Shown here in pieces: positions 6,573-13,656 of a DNA stretch of 16,133 bases. A program made the position numbers and the translations under genes. The stretch's first letter is position 1. Each line of letters starts with the position of its first letter. Source of the stretch: Chitinophagaceae bacterium. Lineage in GTDB: Bacteria > Bacteroidota > Bacteroidia > Chitinophagales > Chitinophagaceae. The notes under the pieces were generated by a model. It searched no databases, was not told where the DNA came from, and saw only the letters and a program-made list of their open reading frames with translations. Where the stretch lies: the NCBI GenBank assembly GCA_003509845.1, contig DOMR01000124.1:1242-17374 (forward strand). Direction: 5' to 3'.

Positions 6573-7325
6573 ATGTATACAATGATTCAAAATTTTTTTA
6601 AAGCAGCTATTTTTATTGTTTTGGTGTATGCCTGTAACCCAAATAATGTAAAAAATGACACTGCTATTGCGCAATTAATGGATAGTGCGGGTATGCAAGG
6701 AAATTTTGCCTTGCTTGAAAATGGAACAGAACAATTCACCATTCATAATTTGTCAAATTATAAGGATTCTGCAGCCGCACCTTTAAACACATTTTTTATT
6801 ATTCCTGTTTTAATTGGGTTGGACAAAGGAATAATAAATCATCATGACACTACATTAAATTTAAATGATTCGGCCGAATTGTATAAAGCCGTCATTGCCA
6901 AGATAGGTCGCCAACAAATTTTAAAGGTGTTGGACTCCCTACATTATGGTAAGGGTATTGCAAGCGCCGACAGTACTCATTTTTGGGAAGACGGATCACT
7001 CGTAATTACGCCGGATGAACAATTGGGTTTAATTAAAAGGATTTATTTTAAAGAATTATTCTTTCAAAAAAAATCACAAGAAAAAATAAAAAAAATGATT
7101 TTGATGGAGGATAATTCAAATTATCGATTGAGTTACATTACCGGAATAGATACCACTGCGGGTAAAAATACAGCATGGGTATTAGGTTATGTGGAAGAAA
7201 ATCAACACCCTTACTTTTTTGTATTAAATACCAAGTCGAACACATCAACTAATTTAACTGATAATAATATTAACTTACTAAAGAAAATTTTATTACAACA
7301 GGGCTTTTTAAAAGGAACTAGGTAG
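6573..7325 (+). CDS. Class D beta-lactamase-like lipoprotein lacking catalytic residues (putative pseudo-enzyme)
   Basis: A 250-residue protein with a lipoprotein signal: hydrophobic residues 11-20, then VYA-C with the lipidated Cys21. The body follows the OXA (class D) beta-lactamase/penicillin-recognising fold: AGMQGNFALLENG (39-51), APLNTFFIIPVLIGLDKG (69-86), IAKIG, YGKG (125-128), FWEDGSLVITPDEQ (137-150), ITGIDT (189-194) and AWVLGYVEENQHPYFF (201-216). The catalytic positions are changed. The S-x-x-K box is NTFF (72-75), so both the nucleophilic Ser and the carboxylated Lys are gone. The S-x-V loop reads DSA (99-101), and K-T-G is ITG (189-191). The tryptophan of the omega region (Trp138) remains. 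It should be membrane-anchored and periplasm-facing, perhaps a peptidoglycan- or ligand-binding protein; the function is unknown. An ATG at 6582 is an alternative start. It stands alone between a terminator and ispG. Confidence 0.75.
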   Translation: MYTMIQNFFKAAIFIVLVYACNPNNVKNDTAIAQLMDSAGMQGNFALLENGTEQFTIHNLSNYKDSAAAPLNTFFIIPVLIGLDKGIINHHDTTLNLNDSAELYKAVIAKIGRQQILKVLDSLHYGKGIASADSTHFWEDGSLVITPDEQLGLIKRIYFKELFFQKKSQEKIKKMILMEDNSNYRLSYITGIDTTAGKNTAWVLGYVEENQHPYFFVLNTKSNTSTNLTDNNINLLKKILLQQGFLKGTR

Positions 7326-7365
7326 CCTCCTTATACGAAAATAATTAACTTTACTTTTTTCTTTT

Positions 7366-9381
7366 ATGCAATACTATTGTAACTCATTAACCTCCTATCA
7401 ACGTCTACTTACACGCGAAGTAAAAGTGGGTAATATCATTATTGGTAACGGTCAACCTATACGGGTTCAAACGATGACGACCACTGATACCATGGATACA
7501 GATTTAACAGTGGCTCAGGTCATCAAATGTATACAAGCAGGCGCAGAATTAGTACGTATCACTGCTCCAAGTAAAAAAGAGGCTGAAAATTTAGCAAACA
7601 TAAAAGCAGCATTGAATGCACAAGGCTATGATATTCCTTTGGTCGCTGATATTCATTTTACACCCAATGCTGCCGAAATTGCAGCAACTATTGTTGCGAA
7701 AGTACGGGTGAATCCAGGTAATTATGTTGACAAGAAAAAGTTTGAACAAATTGAATATACGGATGCGGAATATTTGGAAGAAATTGAACGCATCAGAGAA
7801 AGATTTACACCACTCGTACTTATTTGCAAGGAACATGGAACTGCGATGCGTATCGGAACCAATCATGGTTCATTGAGTGATCGAATTATGAGCAGGTATG
7901 GCGATACTGCCATTGGTATGGTGGAAAGTGCGATGGAATTTTTGCGCATTGCGCGAAGCTTGGATTATCACCAAATAATTTTAAGCATGAAGTCAAGTAA
8001 TCCGCAGGTGATGGTGCAAGCTTATCGATTATTGGTACAACAAATGCAACAAGAGTTTAATGAATGTTATCCTTTGCATTTGGGTGTGACGGAAGCGGGA
8101 GATGGGGAAGATGGACGCATTAAGAGTGCAATTGGCATTGGCACATTATTAGAGGATGGTATTGGAGATACAATAAGGGTAAGTTTAACAGAGGATCCTG
8201 AATTAGAAATTCCTGTTTGTAAGGATTTGGTTAAAAGATATCCAGCGAATCGAATGAAAGGGGTGCATCATATTCCAGAGATAGACCAACTTCCTTATTC
8301 GCCTTTTGAATTTAAAAAAAGAGTTACGCATTCGGTTTCAACTATTGGCGGTAAGCAGGTACCAGTGGTCATAGCAGACTTTACACATAAAGCAACGATT
8401 ACACCCGATGATTTAATCAGCATTGGTTATACCTATCACGTGGATACTGATAAGTGGACAATTTCCGATGTAGCAGCTGATTTTATTTATACGCCTAATG
8501 GTGTTATTGATTTTGATTTGCCAGGCACATTGCGCGTCATTACCAAACCGGAGCAGTGGGAAACCGTGAATGACAGAACAAAATATTTACCATTATTTGA
8601 TTTTAGAAATTATATCGCAGCGCCGCGAAAAAGCGCCTTTATCAATTTTGTCATGGTTGATTGTTATTGTACAAAAAACGGCATCAGGGATGAGCAACTC
8701 ATTGAAATTGCCCAAGATAAATCGGTGGTTTTTTGTTTAAGTAGTCAATTGGCACATGCCATGCCTGCAGTTCGTCGAATGATTGTGCGCTTCATGGATT
8801 TAAAAATTCAAAATCCAGTGATACTCATGACTGAAAGTGCTTGGTTAAGCGCAGACGAGCATTTGATTCATTTTGCAACTGAGACTGGGGCTTTATTTTT
8901 AGATGGAATGGGTGATGGTATTTGTTTGGGTGTAAGCGCTAAGGTAGCTGCCAATGCAGAACAAAATAATGAATCAAGTAATGTGTCAGGACGTAACTAT
9001 TTTAATAATACTTCATTTGTACAATTTTTAAATACCATTAGTTTTGGAATTTTACAAGCGACCCGAACTAGAATTTCGAAAACAGAATATATTTCCTGCC
9101 CAAGTTGTGGCCGTACTTTATTTGAATTACAGGAAACTACCGCAAGAATAAGGGCAGTGACGAATCATTTAAAAGGGCTAAAAATTGCCATCATGGGATG
9201 TATTGTAAATGGCCCTGGTGAAATGGCGGATGCTGATTTTGGGTATGTTGGTAGTGGCGTTGGTAAAATTACTTTGTACAAAGGAAAGGAAATCATGAAA
9301 AGAAATATTGACAGTGCTATTGCTGTTAACGAGTTAATTCAATTATTAAAGGAGCATAATGCTTGGGTGGATCCCCGGTAG
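7366..9381 (+). CDS. ispG: 4-hydroxy-3-methylbut-2-enyl diphosphate synthase, long three-domain form
   Basis: A 671-residue IspG (GcpE), which converts MEcPP to HMBPP in the MEP isoprenoid pathway. The N-terminal TIM barrel (about 1-290) carries GNGQPIRVQTMTTTDT, DIHFTP and VRVNPGNY. The C-terminal [4Fe-4S] domain carries Cys578 and Cys581 (CPSCGR), Cys612 and Glu619 (GCIVNGPGE), the three-Cys-plus-Glu ligand set of the family. About 270 residues lie between them, the extra 'A*' domain that distinguishes plant, Chlamydia and Bacteroidetes enzymes from the roughly 370-residue E. coli type. The length is normal for this phylum. A T-rich run with a near-match to the -7 motif (TACTTTTT, 7352-7359) lies just ahead of the ATG. 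The acyltransferase gene starts 23 bases after its stop, so the two probably share a transcript. Confidence 0.96.
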   Translation: MQYYCNSLTSYQRLLTREVKVGNIIIGNGQPIRVQTMTTTDTMDTDLTVAQVIKCIQAGAELVRITAPSKKEAENLANIKAALNAQGYDIPLVADIHFTPNAAEIAATIVAKVRVNPGNYVDKKKFEQIEYTDAEYLEEIERIRERFTPLVLICKEHGTAMRIGTNHGSLSDRIMSRYGDTAIGMVESAMEFLRIARSLDYHQIILSMKSSNPQVMVQAYRLLVQQMQQEFNECYPLHLGVTEAGDGEDGRIKSAIGIGTLLEDGIGDTIRVSLTEDPELEIPVCKDLVKRYPANRMKGVHHIPEIDQLPYSPFEFKKRVTHSVSTIGGKQVPVVIADFTHKATITPDDLISIGYTYHVDTDKWTISDVAADFIYTPNGVIDFDLPGTLRVITKPEQWETVNDRTKYLPLFDFRNYIAAPRKSAFINFVMVDCYCTKNGIRDEQLIEIAQDKSVVFCLSSQLAHAMPAVRRMIVRFMDLKIQNPVILMTESAWLSADEHLIHFATETGALFLDGMGDGICLGVSAKVAANAEQNNESSNVSGRNYFNNTSFVQFLNTISFGILQATRTRISKTEYISCPSCGRTLFELQETTARIRAVTNHLKGLKIAIMGCIVNGPGEMADADFGYVGSGVGKITLYKGKEIMKRNIDSAIAVNELIQLLKEHNAWVDPR

Positions 9382-9404
9382 CATTGACTATAATAGAAAG
9401 CAAT

Positions 9405-10292
9405 ATGTATAATTTAGTGTATGCCTTTTTTTATCTTTTATCCTTATTACCATGGCGTATGGCGTATGTTGTTAGTGATTTTATGGCATTTCTTTTACAA
9501 TATGTAGTTAGATATAGAAAACAAGTCATTGAAAATAATTTAATGATTGCATTCCCTAAAAAATCAGCGCAGGAAAGAAAAAAAATTGCATCAAAATTTT
9601 ACCAAAATTTTACAGATTCATTTATTGAGACCATTAAATTGATTTCCATCTCTACATCCGAATTTGAAAAAAGATTCACTTCTAATGTTGAAGTGTTAAA
9701 TAAATTATATGAAACAGGTCAACCTGTTCAGATCATGGCAGGACATTTTTTTAATTGGGAATTTGCGAATTGGGGCGTAGCCAAATACGGGAAATATCCC
9801 TTTATTGCGGTGTATATGCCTTTGTCAAATCCTTATATTAATAAAATAGTATTAAATATGCGAGAGCGCTTTGGCAGTATAATGATTCCTGCAACACAAT
9901 TTAAAACGCAGTTTCATAAATATGCTACGCAAGGAAATTATGCAATGGCTTTAGCAGCCGATCAAAATCCTGGCAATCCAATGTCTGCATTTTGGGTTAA
10001 TTTTTTAGGCAGACGCACCCCCTTTGTTAAGGGACCTGAAAAGGGAGCCAAATTAAATAATACGGCACAGGTGTTTGCTTATTTTTATAGTACTAAGCGT
10101 GGTTATTATCATTTGCAATATGAAGTCATGACTACGGCGCCAAATTATTTCAAAGACGGACAATTGACTGCGTCTTATGTTAAAATATTGGAGGAGAAAA
10201 TAAAACAGAATCCAGCAAATTATTTATGGAGCCATAAAAGATGGAAGTATGAGTTTGATCCTCAAAAACATGGAAATTTAGTGGTTGATTAA
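9405..10292 (+). CDS. LpxL/HtrB-family lysophospholipid (lipid A) acyltransferase
   Basis: A 295-residue inner-membrane acyltransferase of the lipid A biosynthesis family, which adds a secondary acyl chain to the lipid A precursor or a related lipid. The N-terminal hydrophobic segment (about 4-35) anchors it to the membrane. The catalytic H-x4-E motif is GHFFNWE with His114 and Glu119. ADQNPGNP at 185-192 followed by FLGRRTPFVKGPEKGAK is the second conserved block of the family. The frame is open upstream to 9363, but the ATG at 9405 gives the typical short N-terminus and avoids an overlap with ispG. Its stop codon shares the TTAA at 10289-10292 with the stop of the convergent rhodanese gene, leaving no room for a terminator. 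Exact acceptor and chain length cannot be read from the sequence. Confidence 0.88.
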   Translation: MYNLVYAFFYLLSLLPWRMAYVVSDFMAFLLQYVVRYRKQVIENNLMIAFPKKSAQERKKIASKFYQNFTDSFIETIKLISISTSEFEKRFTSNVEVLNKLYETGQPVQIMAGHFFNWEFANWGVAKYGKYPFIAVYMPLSNPYINKIVLNMRERFGSIMIPATQFKTQFHKYATQGNYAMALAADQNPGNPMSAFWVNFLGRRTPFVKGPEKGAKLNNTAQVFAYFYSTKRGYYHLQYEVMTTAPNYFKDGQLTASYVKILEEKIKQNPANYLWSHKRWKYEFDPQKHGNLVVD

Positions 10293-10960
10293 AGCACGTC
10301 TAATGGATCGTTCGCCTTTTTTTCCTTAGTCACTTCGATCGTGAATTTATCCTTAAGCTGTAATATGCTTTGCCAGCCTCCTTTTACAACTCTATTATTA
10401 TGAATACCTTCTTTTTTTAATATACTAGCCGCGAGCGTATTAGTTTCACCATCTTCACTGATAATATAAATATTAAAATGTTCATCTAACTCAGACATAC
10501 TGCCAGGATCAGCGAATTCCAATAAGGGGAGGTGTATGGAATTTTTAATATGACCAAGATTATATTGTTCCTCGCTCCTGATATCTAATACCATCAAGAA
10601 TTCATCAAATGGGATATCCATCGCTAATTCATCCGCTTCCACTTCAATCACTAAATCATAACGCTTGTCTGCATTTAGCCAAGTAGCAAAGCCACCTTCC
10701 AACCAGCCTTTGATATTGCTGAATCCTAATTTTTCAAAATAAGCCATGGCAATTTTTTCATTGTCATCGGCACCAATAAATAGTAAAGGTTGTTCAAAAG
10801 CTAACAAACCTAATGCAGCCGCCTGATGAATGATCTCAGGTTTAAAATGTATTGAACTTGGGATAAAGCCTTCTAAAAAGGAAGCTTCATCCCTAGTATC
10901 AATAATGAATGCATTTTCTTGGGTTAGGAATTGCTGAAATTGCGCGACAGATAAAGACAT
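10289..10960 (-). CDS. Tandem rhodanese-domain protein without catalytic cysteine
   Basis: A 223-residue protein made of two rhodanese-like domains: about 1-98 (FIIDTRDEASFLEGFIPSS, then GWLEGGFATW) and about 105-215 (VLDIRSEEQYNLGHIKNS, then VVKGGWQSI). The active-site loop, where a sulfur-carrying Cys normally starts a C-x4-R/K loop, reads FIGADDNEK in domain 1 and IISEDGETN in domain 2. No cysteine exists anywhere in the protein, so sulfurtransferase chemistry is not expected. The layout resembles the C-terminal half of Bacteroidetes MBL-fold hydrolase/rhodanese fusions, but no metallo-beta-lactamase domain is present. It lies two bases after an ArsR-family gene, so it is cotranscribed with it; a role in sensing or binding is an inference. 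No signal peptide; cytoplasmic. Confidence 0.85.
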   Translation of the reverse strand: MSLSVAQFQQFLTQENAFIIDTRDEASFLEGFIPSSIHFKPEIIHQAAALGLLAFEQPLLFIGADDNEKIAMAYFEKLGFSNIKGWLEGGFATWLNADKRYDLVIEVEADELAMDIPFDEFLMVLDIRSEEQYNLGHIKNSIHLPLLEFADPGSMSELDEHFNIYIISEDGETNTLAASILKKEGIHNNRVVKGGWQSILQLKDKFTIEVTKEKKANDPLDVL

Positions 10961-10962
10961 AT

Positions 10963-11298
10963 TTATCCTACTAAATTTTCTACAAATTGGTTTACTTGTT
11001 CCAATCTTGCATAGTCAACAGTGTAAAAAATAAATTTGCCTTCGCGAATAGTACTTACAATACCTGCTCTTCTGAGTATCGCTAAATGTTGAGAAGCAAC
11101 TGATTGTTCTAATCTTAATTTTACATAGATCTCAGTAACAGTTACTTTTTTTTGCTCATCAATTAGTTTAACAATTTGTTGTCTGAGTTTATGATTTAAT
11201 GCTCTTAAAATCATTGCCGCTTTTTTGGCGTGCAATAAATCAACTTTCAATGAATTGGATCCATTGCTGAGTTGAAGTGTTGGAAGTGATTGGTTCAT
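10963..11298 (-). CDS. ArsR-family winged-helix transcriptional regulator, cysteine-free
   Basis: A 111-residue ArsR/SmtB-type winged helix-turn-helix protein. Residues 28-48 (ILRALNHKLRQQIVKLIDEQK) form the first helices. The recognition helix is about 63-77 (LEQSVASQHLAILRRAG), and the wing contains REGKFIFYTVD at 85-95. Family members repress their own operon and release DNA on binding a metal or oxidised sulfur species. Here the usual cysteine ligands (ELCVCDL in helix 3, or the two-Cys persulfide site of BigR/SqrR) are absent: the corresponding stretch is TEIYVKLRL and the whole protein has no cysteine. The signal is therefore unknown. It is the first gene of a two-gene unit with the rhodanese protein. 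The ATG complements 11296-11298. Confidence 0.9.
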   Translation of the reverse strand: MNQSLPTLQLSNGSNSLKVDLLHAKKAAMILRALNHKLRQQIVKLIDEQKKVTVTEIYVKLRLEQSVASQHLAILRRAGIVSTIREGKFIFYTVDYARLEQVNQFVENLVG

Positions 11299-11476
11299 GA
11301 GATATTTTTGGGGGGTTAAAACTATAAAAGCGATACAATTTAGCTTATTTATTCTATTTAGTTATTTTTTTTGTTATATATATTTTCTTTAAAATGGGCG
11401 TGTTGCGTTCCTATTTTTAAAATTATCTGACAATGTTCAGAGCCAAAGGTTTAACATTAAGTCAATAATTAAATAA
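11299..11476. promoter_or_regulatory. A/T-rich spacer between tsaB and the ArsR gene; likely holds the ArsR promoter/operator
   Basis: This 178-base region is the only place for a promoter of the minus-strand arsR-rhodanese unit. An imperfect inverted repeat (TTTAAAAT 11388-11395, ATTTTTAAA 11413-11421) and an A/T palindrome overlapping the tsaB stop (AATAATT 11464-11470, AATTATT 11475-11481) are the only symmetrical elements seen. A G6 run (11330-11335) lies close to the regulator start. No clean TAnnTTTG match in the right orientation was found, so operator and promoter positions remain unassigned. Confidence 0.3.
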
Positions 11477-12193
11477 TTATTTTATGAGTGGTTTTTGGTA
11501 GTAGTCTTTTAGGTAGGCCGGACCACTGTAAGCTAGGTCCTCAAAATCATTTGCCTTAAATTTATCTACTGCCAAAGCAGCCATTTCATGAATGGAGTAG
11601 GAGCAGTCCAGAAACAGGGGTAATTTATTTTGAAAATCAGGGTGTTGTGTCAAAGTTTTAGTTTTGGTCACCCCCGATCCAATGCAGATTAATGGGCCAT
11701 TGTCGAGTAATGAAAGTAATAGGAGTTCGTCCAAAATAATGGCTTTTTCAGGCGCAAGGTACGCAAGCGAGCTATTATAGATCCCCCCGAAAATTTCCAT
11801 CCTTCGAGCGTCAATCATTGAAAACACTTGCAATTGTTTATCATCCAACAGGGCATTTCTGGTTTCAATCAAATGACCAATAGCGGCCTTGGCTAATAAG
11901 CTGAGGGTAGAAAGTCCAATTAAGGGTTTATCTAAGGCAAATGCCAAACCTTTGGCGCTGGCAAGGCCAACCCTTAATCCTGTATAACTACCCGGGCCCA
12001 TGGTAACTGCAATAGCATCAATGTCTTTAAGTTGCAATGCTGTTGCCTTACATAATTGTTCTACACCCGCTTGCACAAACTCCCCATGCGTATTTGATAG
12101 GTTGTTTTGTTTTGATGCAATCACTTGGAGGCCTTGGCTGATTCCAATCAGGGCATCTGGACCTGCTGTATCAATATGAAGAATGGTATTCAC
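11477..12193 (-). CDS. tsaB: tRNA threonylcarbamoyladenosine biosynthesis protein TsaB
   Basis: A 238-residue member of the ASKHA fold, the TsaB partner that with TsaD and TsaE installs t6A37 on ANN-decoding tRNAs. The N-terminal IDTAG (8-12), the HGEF segment (36-39) and the family signature GPGSYTGLRVGLASAKGLA (66-84) are clear. The C-terminal half is divergent, as is usual for TsaB. The start codon is GTG (complement of 12191-12193); no in-frame ATG lies upstream, and the N-terminus from this GTG lines up with family members. It is divergent from ridA across 74 bases that hold a -7 element for this strand. Expected to be essential and cytoplasmic. Confidence 0.93.
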   Translation of the reverse strand: MNTILHIDTAGPDALIGISQGLQVIASKQNNLSNTHGEFVQAGVEQLCKATALQLKDIDAIAVTMGPGSYTGLRVGLASAKGLAFALDKPLIGLSTLSLLAKAAIGHLIETRNALLDDKQLQVFSMIDARRMEIFGGIYNSSLAYLAPEKAIILDELLLLSLLDNGPLICIGSGVTKTKTLTQHPDFQNKLPLFLDCSYSIHEMAALAVDKFKANDFEDLAYSGPAYLKDYYQKPLIK

Positions 12194-12210
12194 TATTTGT
12201 AATTGTTTTG

Positions 12211-12218
12211 CAAAAATA
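12211..12218 (-). promoter_or_regulatory. Predicted -7 promoter element for tsaB
   Basis: On the minus strand this reads TATTTTTG, an exact TAnnTTTG match, about 17 bases from the GTG start. The -33 region is weak. The predicted leader is about 10 bases, so tsaB would be nearly leaderless. Confidence 0.4.
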
Positions 12219-12267
12219 GGCGGTGAATTGATAGAAAAATAAGAAATTGCGCATAATAATTAATTAT

Positions 12268-12654
12268 ATGCCAAAACAAATCATTCAAAGCAACAAAGTC
12301 CCTACACCTATTGGGCCTTATAGTCAAGCTGTTATCGCCAATGGATTTTTATTTGCGAGTGGTCAAGTCGCTTTTAACCCGGCAACTGGGGAGCTTGTTT
12401 TAACGGATATTTTATCAGAGACCAAACAGGTGATGGAAAATATTAAAGCCGTTTTGGACGAAGCTAAATTAAGCTTTGCCCATGTGGTTAAAACGAGTAT
12501 CTTTTTAAGTGATATGCAATTGTTCGCACAAGTGAACGAAGTGTATGCAAGTTATTTTTCTGCTGATTTTCCTGCACGTGAAACGGTTGCAGTGAAAACC
12601 TTGCCACGCAATGTAAATGTTGAAATAAGTATTACTGCAGTAGTGGATTTGTAG
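12268..12654 (+). CDS. ridA: RidA-family reactive intermediate (enamine/imine) deaminase
   Basis: A 128-residue RidA/YjgF/Rid protein. It hydrolyses reactive 2-aminoacrylate and related enamines made by PLP enzymes. SNKVPTPIGPYSQAV (8-22, with Tyr18) and GQVAFNPATGEL (32-43) match the N-terminal signature. FPARETV (101-107) contains Arg104, the residue equivalent to the substrate-carboxylate-binding Arg105 of E. coli RidA, and Glu119 in VEISITAV completes the pocket. The frame is open further upstream (a TTG at 12247), but the ATG at 12268 gives the family's normal N-terminus MPKQII. It is divergent from tsaB and convergent with the epimerase gene only two bases away. It is not linked to arginine synthesis here, though RidA commonly protects PLP-enzyme pathways. 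Confidence 0.95.
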   Translation: MPKQIIQSNKVPTPIGPYSQAVIANGFLFASGQVAFNPATGELVLTDILSETKQVMENIKAVLDEAKLSFAHVVKTSIFLSDMQLFAQVNEVYASYFSADFPARETVAVKTLPRNVNVEISITAVVDL

Positions 12655-12656
12655 TT

Positions 12657-13592
12657 TTATTTAACGGCTATTTGATAACTGGTTTCAAAAACAATATTTT
12701 CTTGGGGCTTCACTATGTGGAGCCCTATTTTATTATTAAAGGCATTAGGCGCGCCGCTTAAATTTTCAATCGCAATACTTTTTCTATCTGGAGGCGTATA
12801 CAATTGTAGATATGGATAAAGCGAAGATGGATTTATTTGTAAAATAAATTGTTCGTTTTGCAAAGTGCAGGAACTATTTTCTGCACTTAGTTCATAGCCA
12901 TCATCTAGTTGCAAATCCCCAATTTTTGAACCATTGCTAAAGCGATCATCTGCAATCATATTTCCAGTAGGGAGTAAGTCGCTATCGTATTCCATTTTTC
13001 CTTTGCTCGAAAATTGTAATGTACAATGGTCAATACTTTCACCTAATGTAAAATAAGGGTGCCAACCGTCAACGATAGGAATAGAAACGGTTGCATCATT
13101 TATAATTGTCGTTTGCACTGAAACCTTATTATTTTTTTCTAAGATCCATTTTACATGCATGGTGAAAGGAAATGGGTAACCTTTATCGCTAGCATGATAA
13201 TGATGCACTAAAATAACAGCCGCCTGATGTTCATTTGCTTCAGTGGCTTGTACACTAAAATCAGCATCATACATGATCCCATGTATTGCATGTTCGCCCA
13301 TATAAAAACGATCCATGGTATAGTTTGTATTTAAATGGGCGTATTGGCCTTTGTATAATCGACAAACGTAGGGGCTCATTTTTGCACTTCTAAATCCTTG
13401 GCTTTCAAATTCCTTAGCAGCATCTAAGGTGTTACCCATGATAAATTGCTGGGATTCGCCCCCTTGACGTAAAAGCCAACTGTTTATAAGGGCTCCTCTT
13501 GTCAAAATATCGATCGTTACCCCCAATTCAATGTCTAGTAATTGAATCAATGCAACATGATTGACTGTATTCTGCTTGATCTGAAACTGCAT
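12657..13592 (-). CDS. Aldose 1-epimerase (galactose mutarotase)-like protein
   Basis: A 311-residue protein of the galactose mutarotase-like superfamily, which interconverts alpha and beta anomers of free or phosphorylated hexoses. Landmarks are SPYVCRLYKGQY at 73-84 (Arg78 in place of the sugar-binding N-R pair), HAIHGIMYD at 101-109 with His104, GWHPYF at 176-181 with His178 (catalytic acid), the Asp230/Asp231 pair in LDDGY, and Glu276 in IENLSGAPNAFN (catalytic base). The catalytic His and Glu are kept, so activity is likely, but the sugar specificity cannot be read. No signal peptide is visible, so it is probably cytoplasmic. It stands alone: the stop is two bases from the ridA stop, and the start faces the PliI-like gene. 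Confidence 0.88.
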   Translation of the reverse strand: MQFQIKQNTVNHVALIQLLDIELGVTIDILTRGALINSWLLRQGGESQQFIMGNTLDAAKEFESQGFRSAKMSPYVCRLYKGQYAHLNTNYTMDRFYMGEHAIHGIMYDADFSVQATEANEHQAAVILVHHYHASDKGYPFPFTMHVKWILEKNNKVSVQTTIINDATVSIPIVDGWHPYFTLGESIDHCTLQFSSKGKMEYDSDLLPTGNMIADDRFSNGSKIGDLQLDDGYELSAENSSCTLQNEQFILQINPSSLYPYLQLYTPPDRKSIAIENLSGAPNAFNNKIGLHIVKPQENIVFETSYQIAVK

Positions 13593-13629
13593 TGTATTTT
13601 GTTTGAATGGAAAATTAAAACTATTCTAC

Positions 13630-13637
13630 TAACTTTG
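13630..13637 (+). promoter_or_regulatory. Predicted -7 promoter element for the PliI-like gene
   Basis: TAACTTTG is an exact TAnnTTTG match 19 bases before the ATG at 13657. A TTTG at 13602-13605 lies 24 bases upstream, slightly beyond the usual -33 spacing. Confidence 0.45.
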
Positions 13638-13656
13638 AGTCGTAAAGGAATTAATT

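Noticed and set aside
9363..9404. Upstream extension of the acyltransferase to 9363
   Set aside because: It would overlap ispG and add 14 residues that do not fit the family's N-terminus; the ATG at 9405 gives the expected membrane-anchor start.
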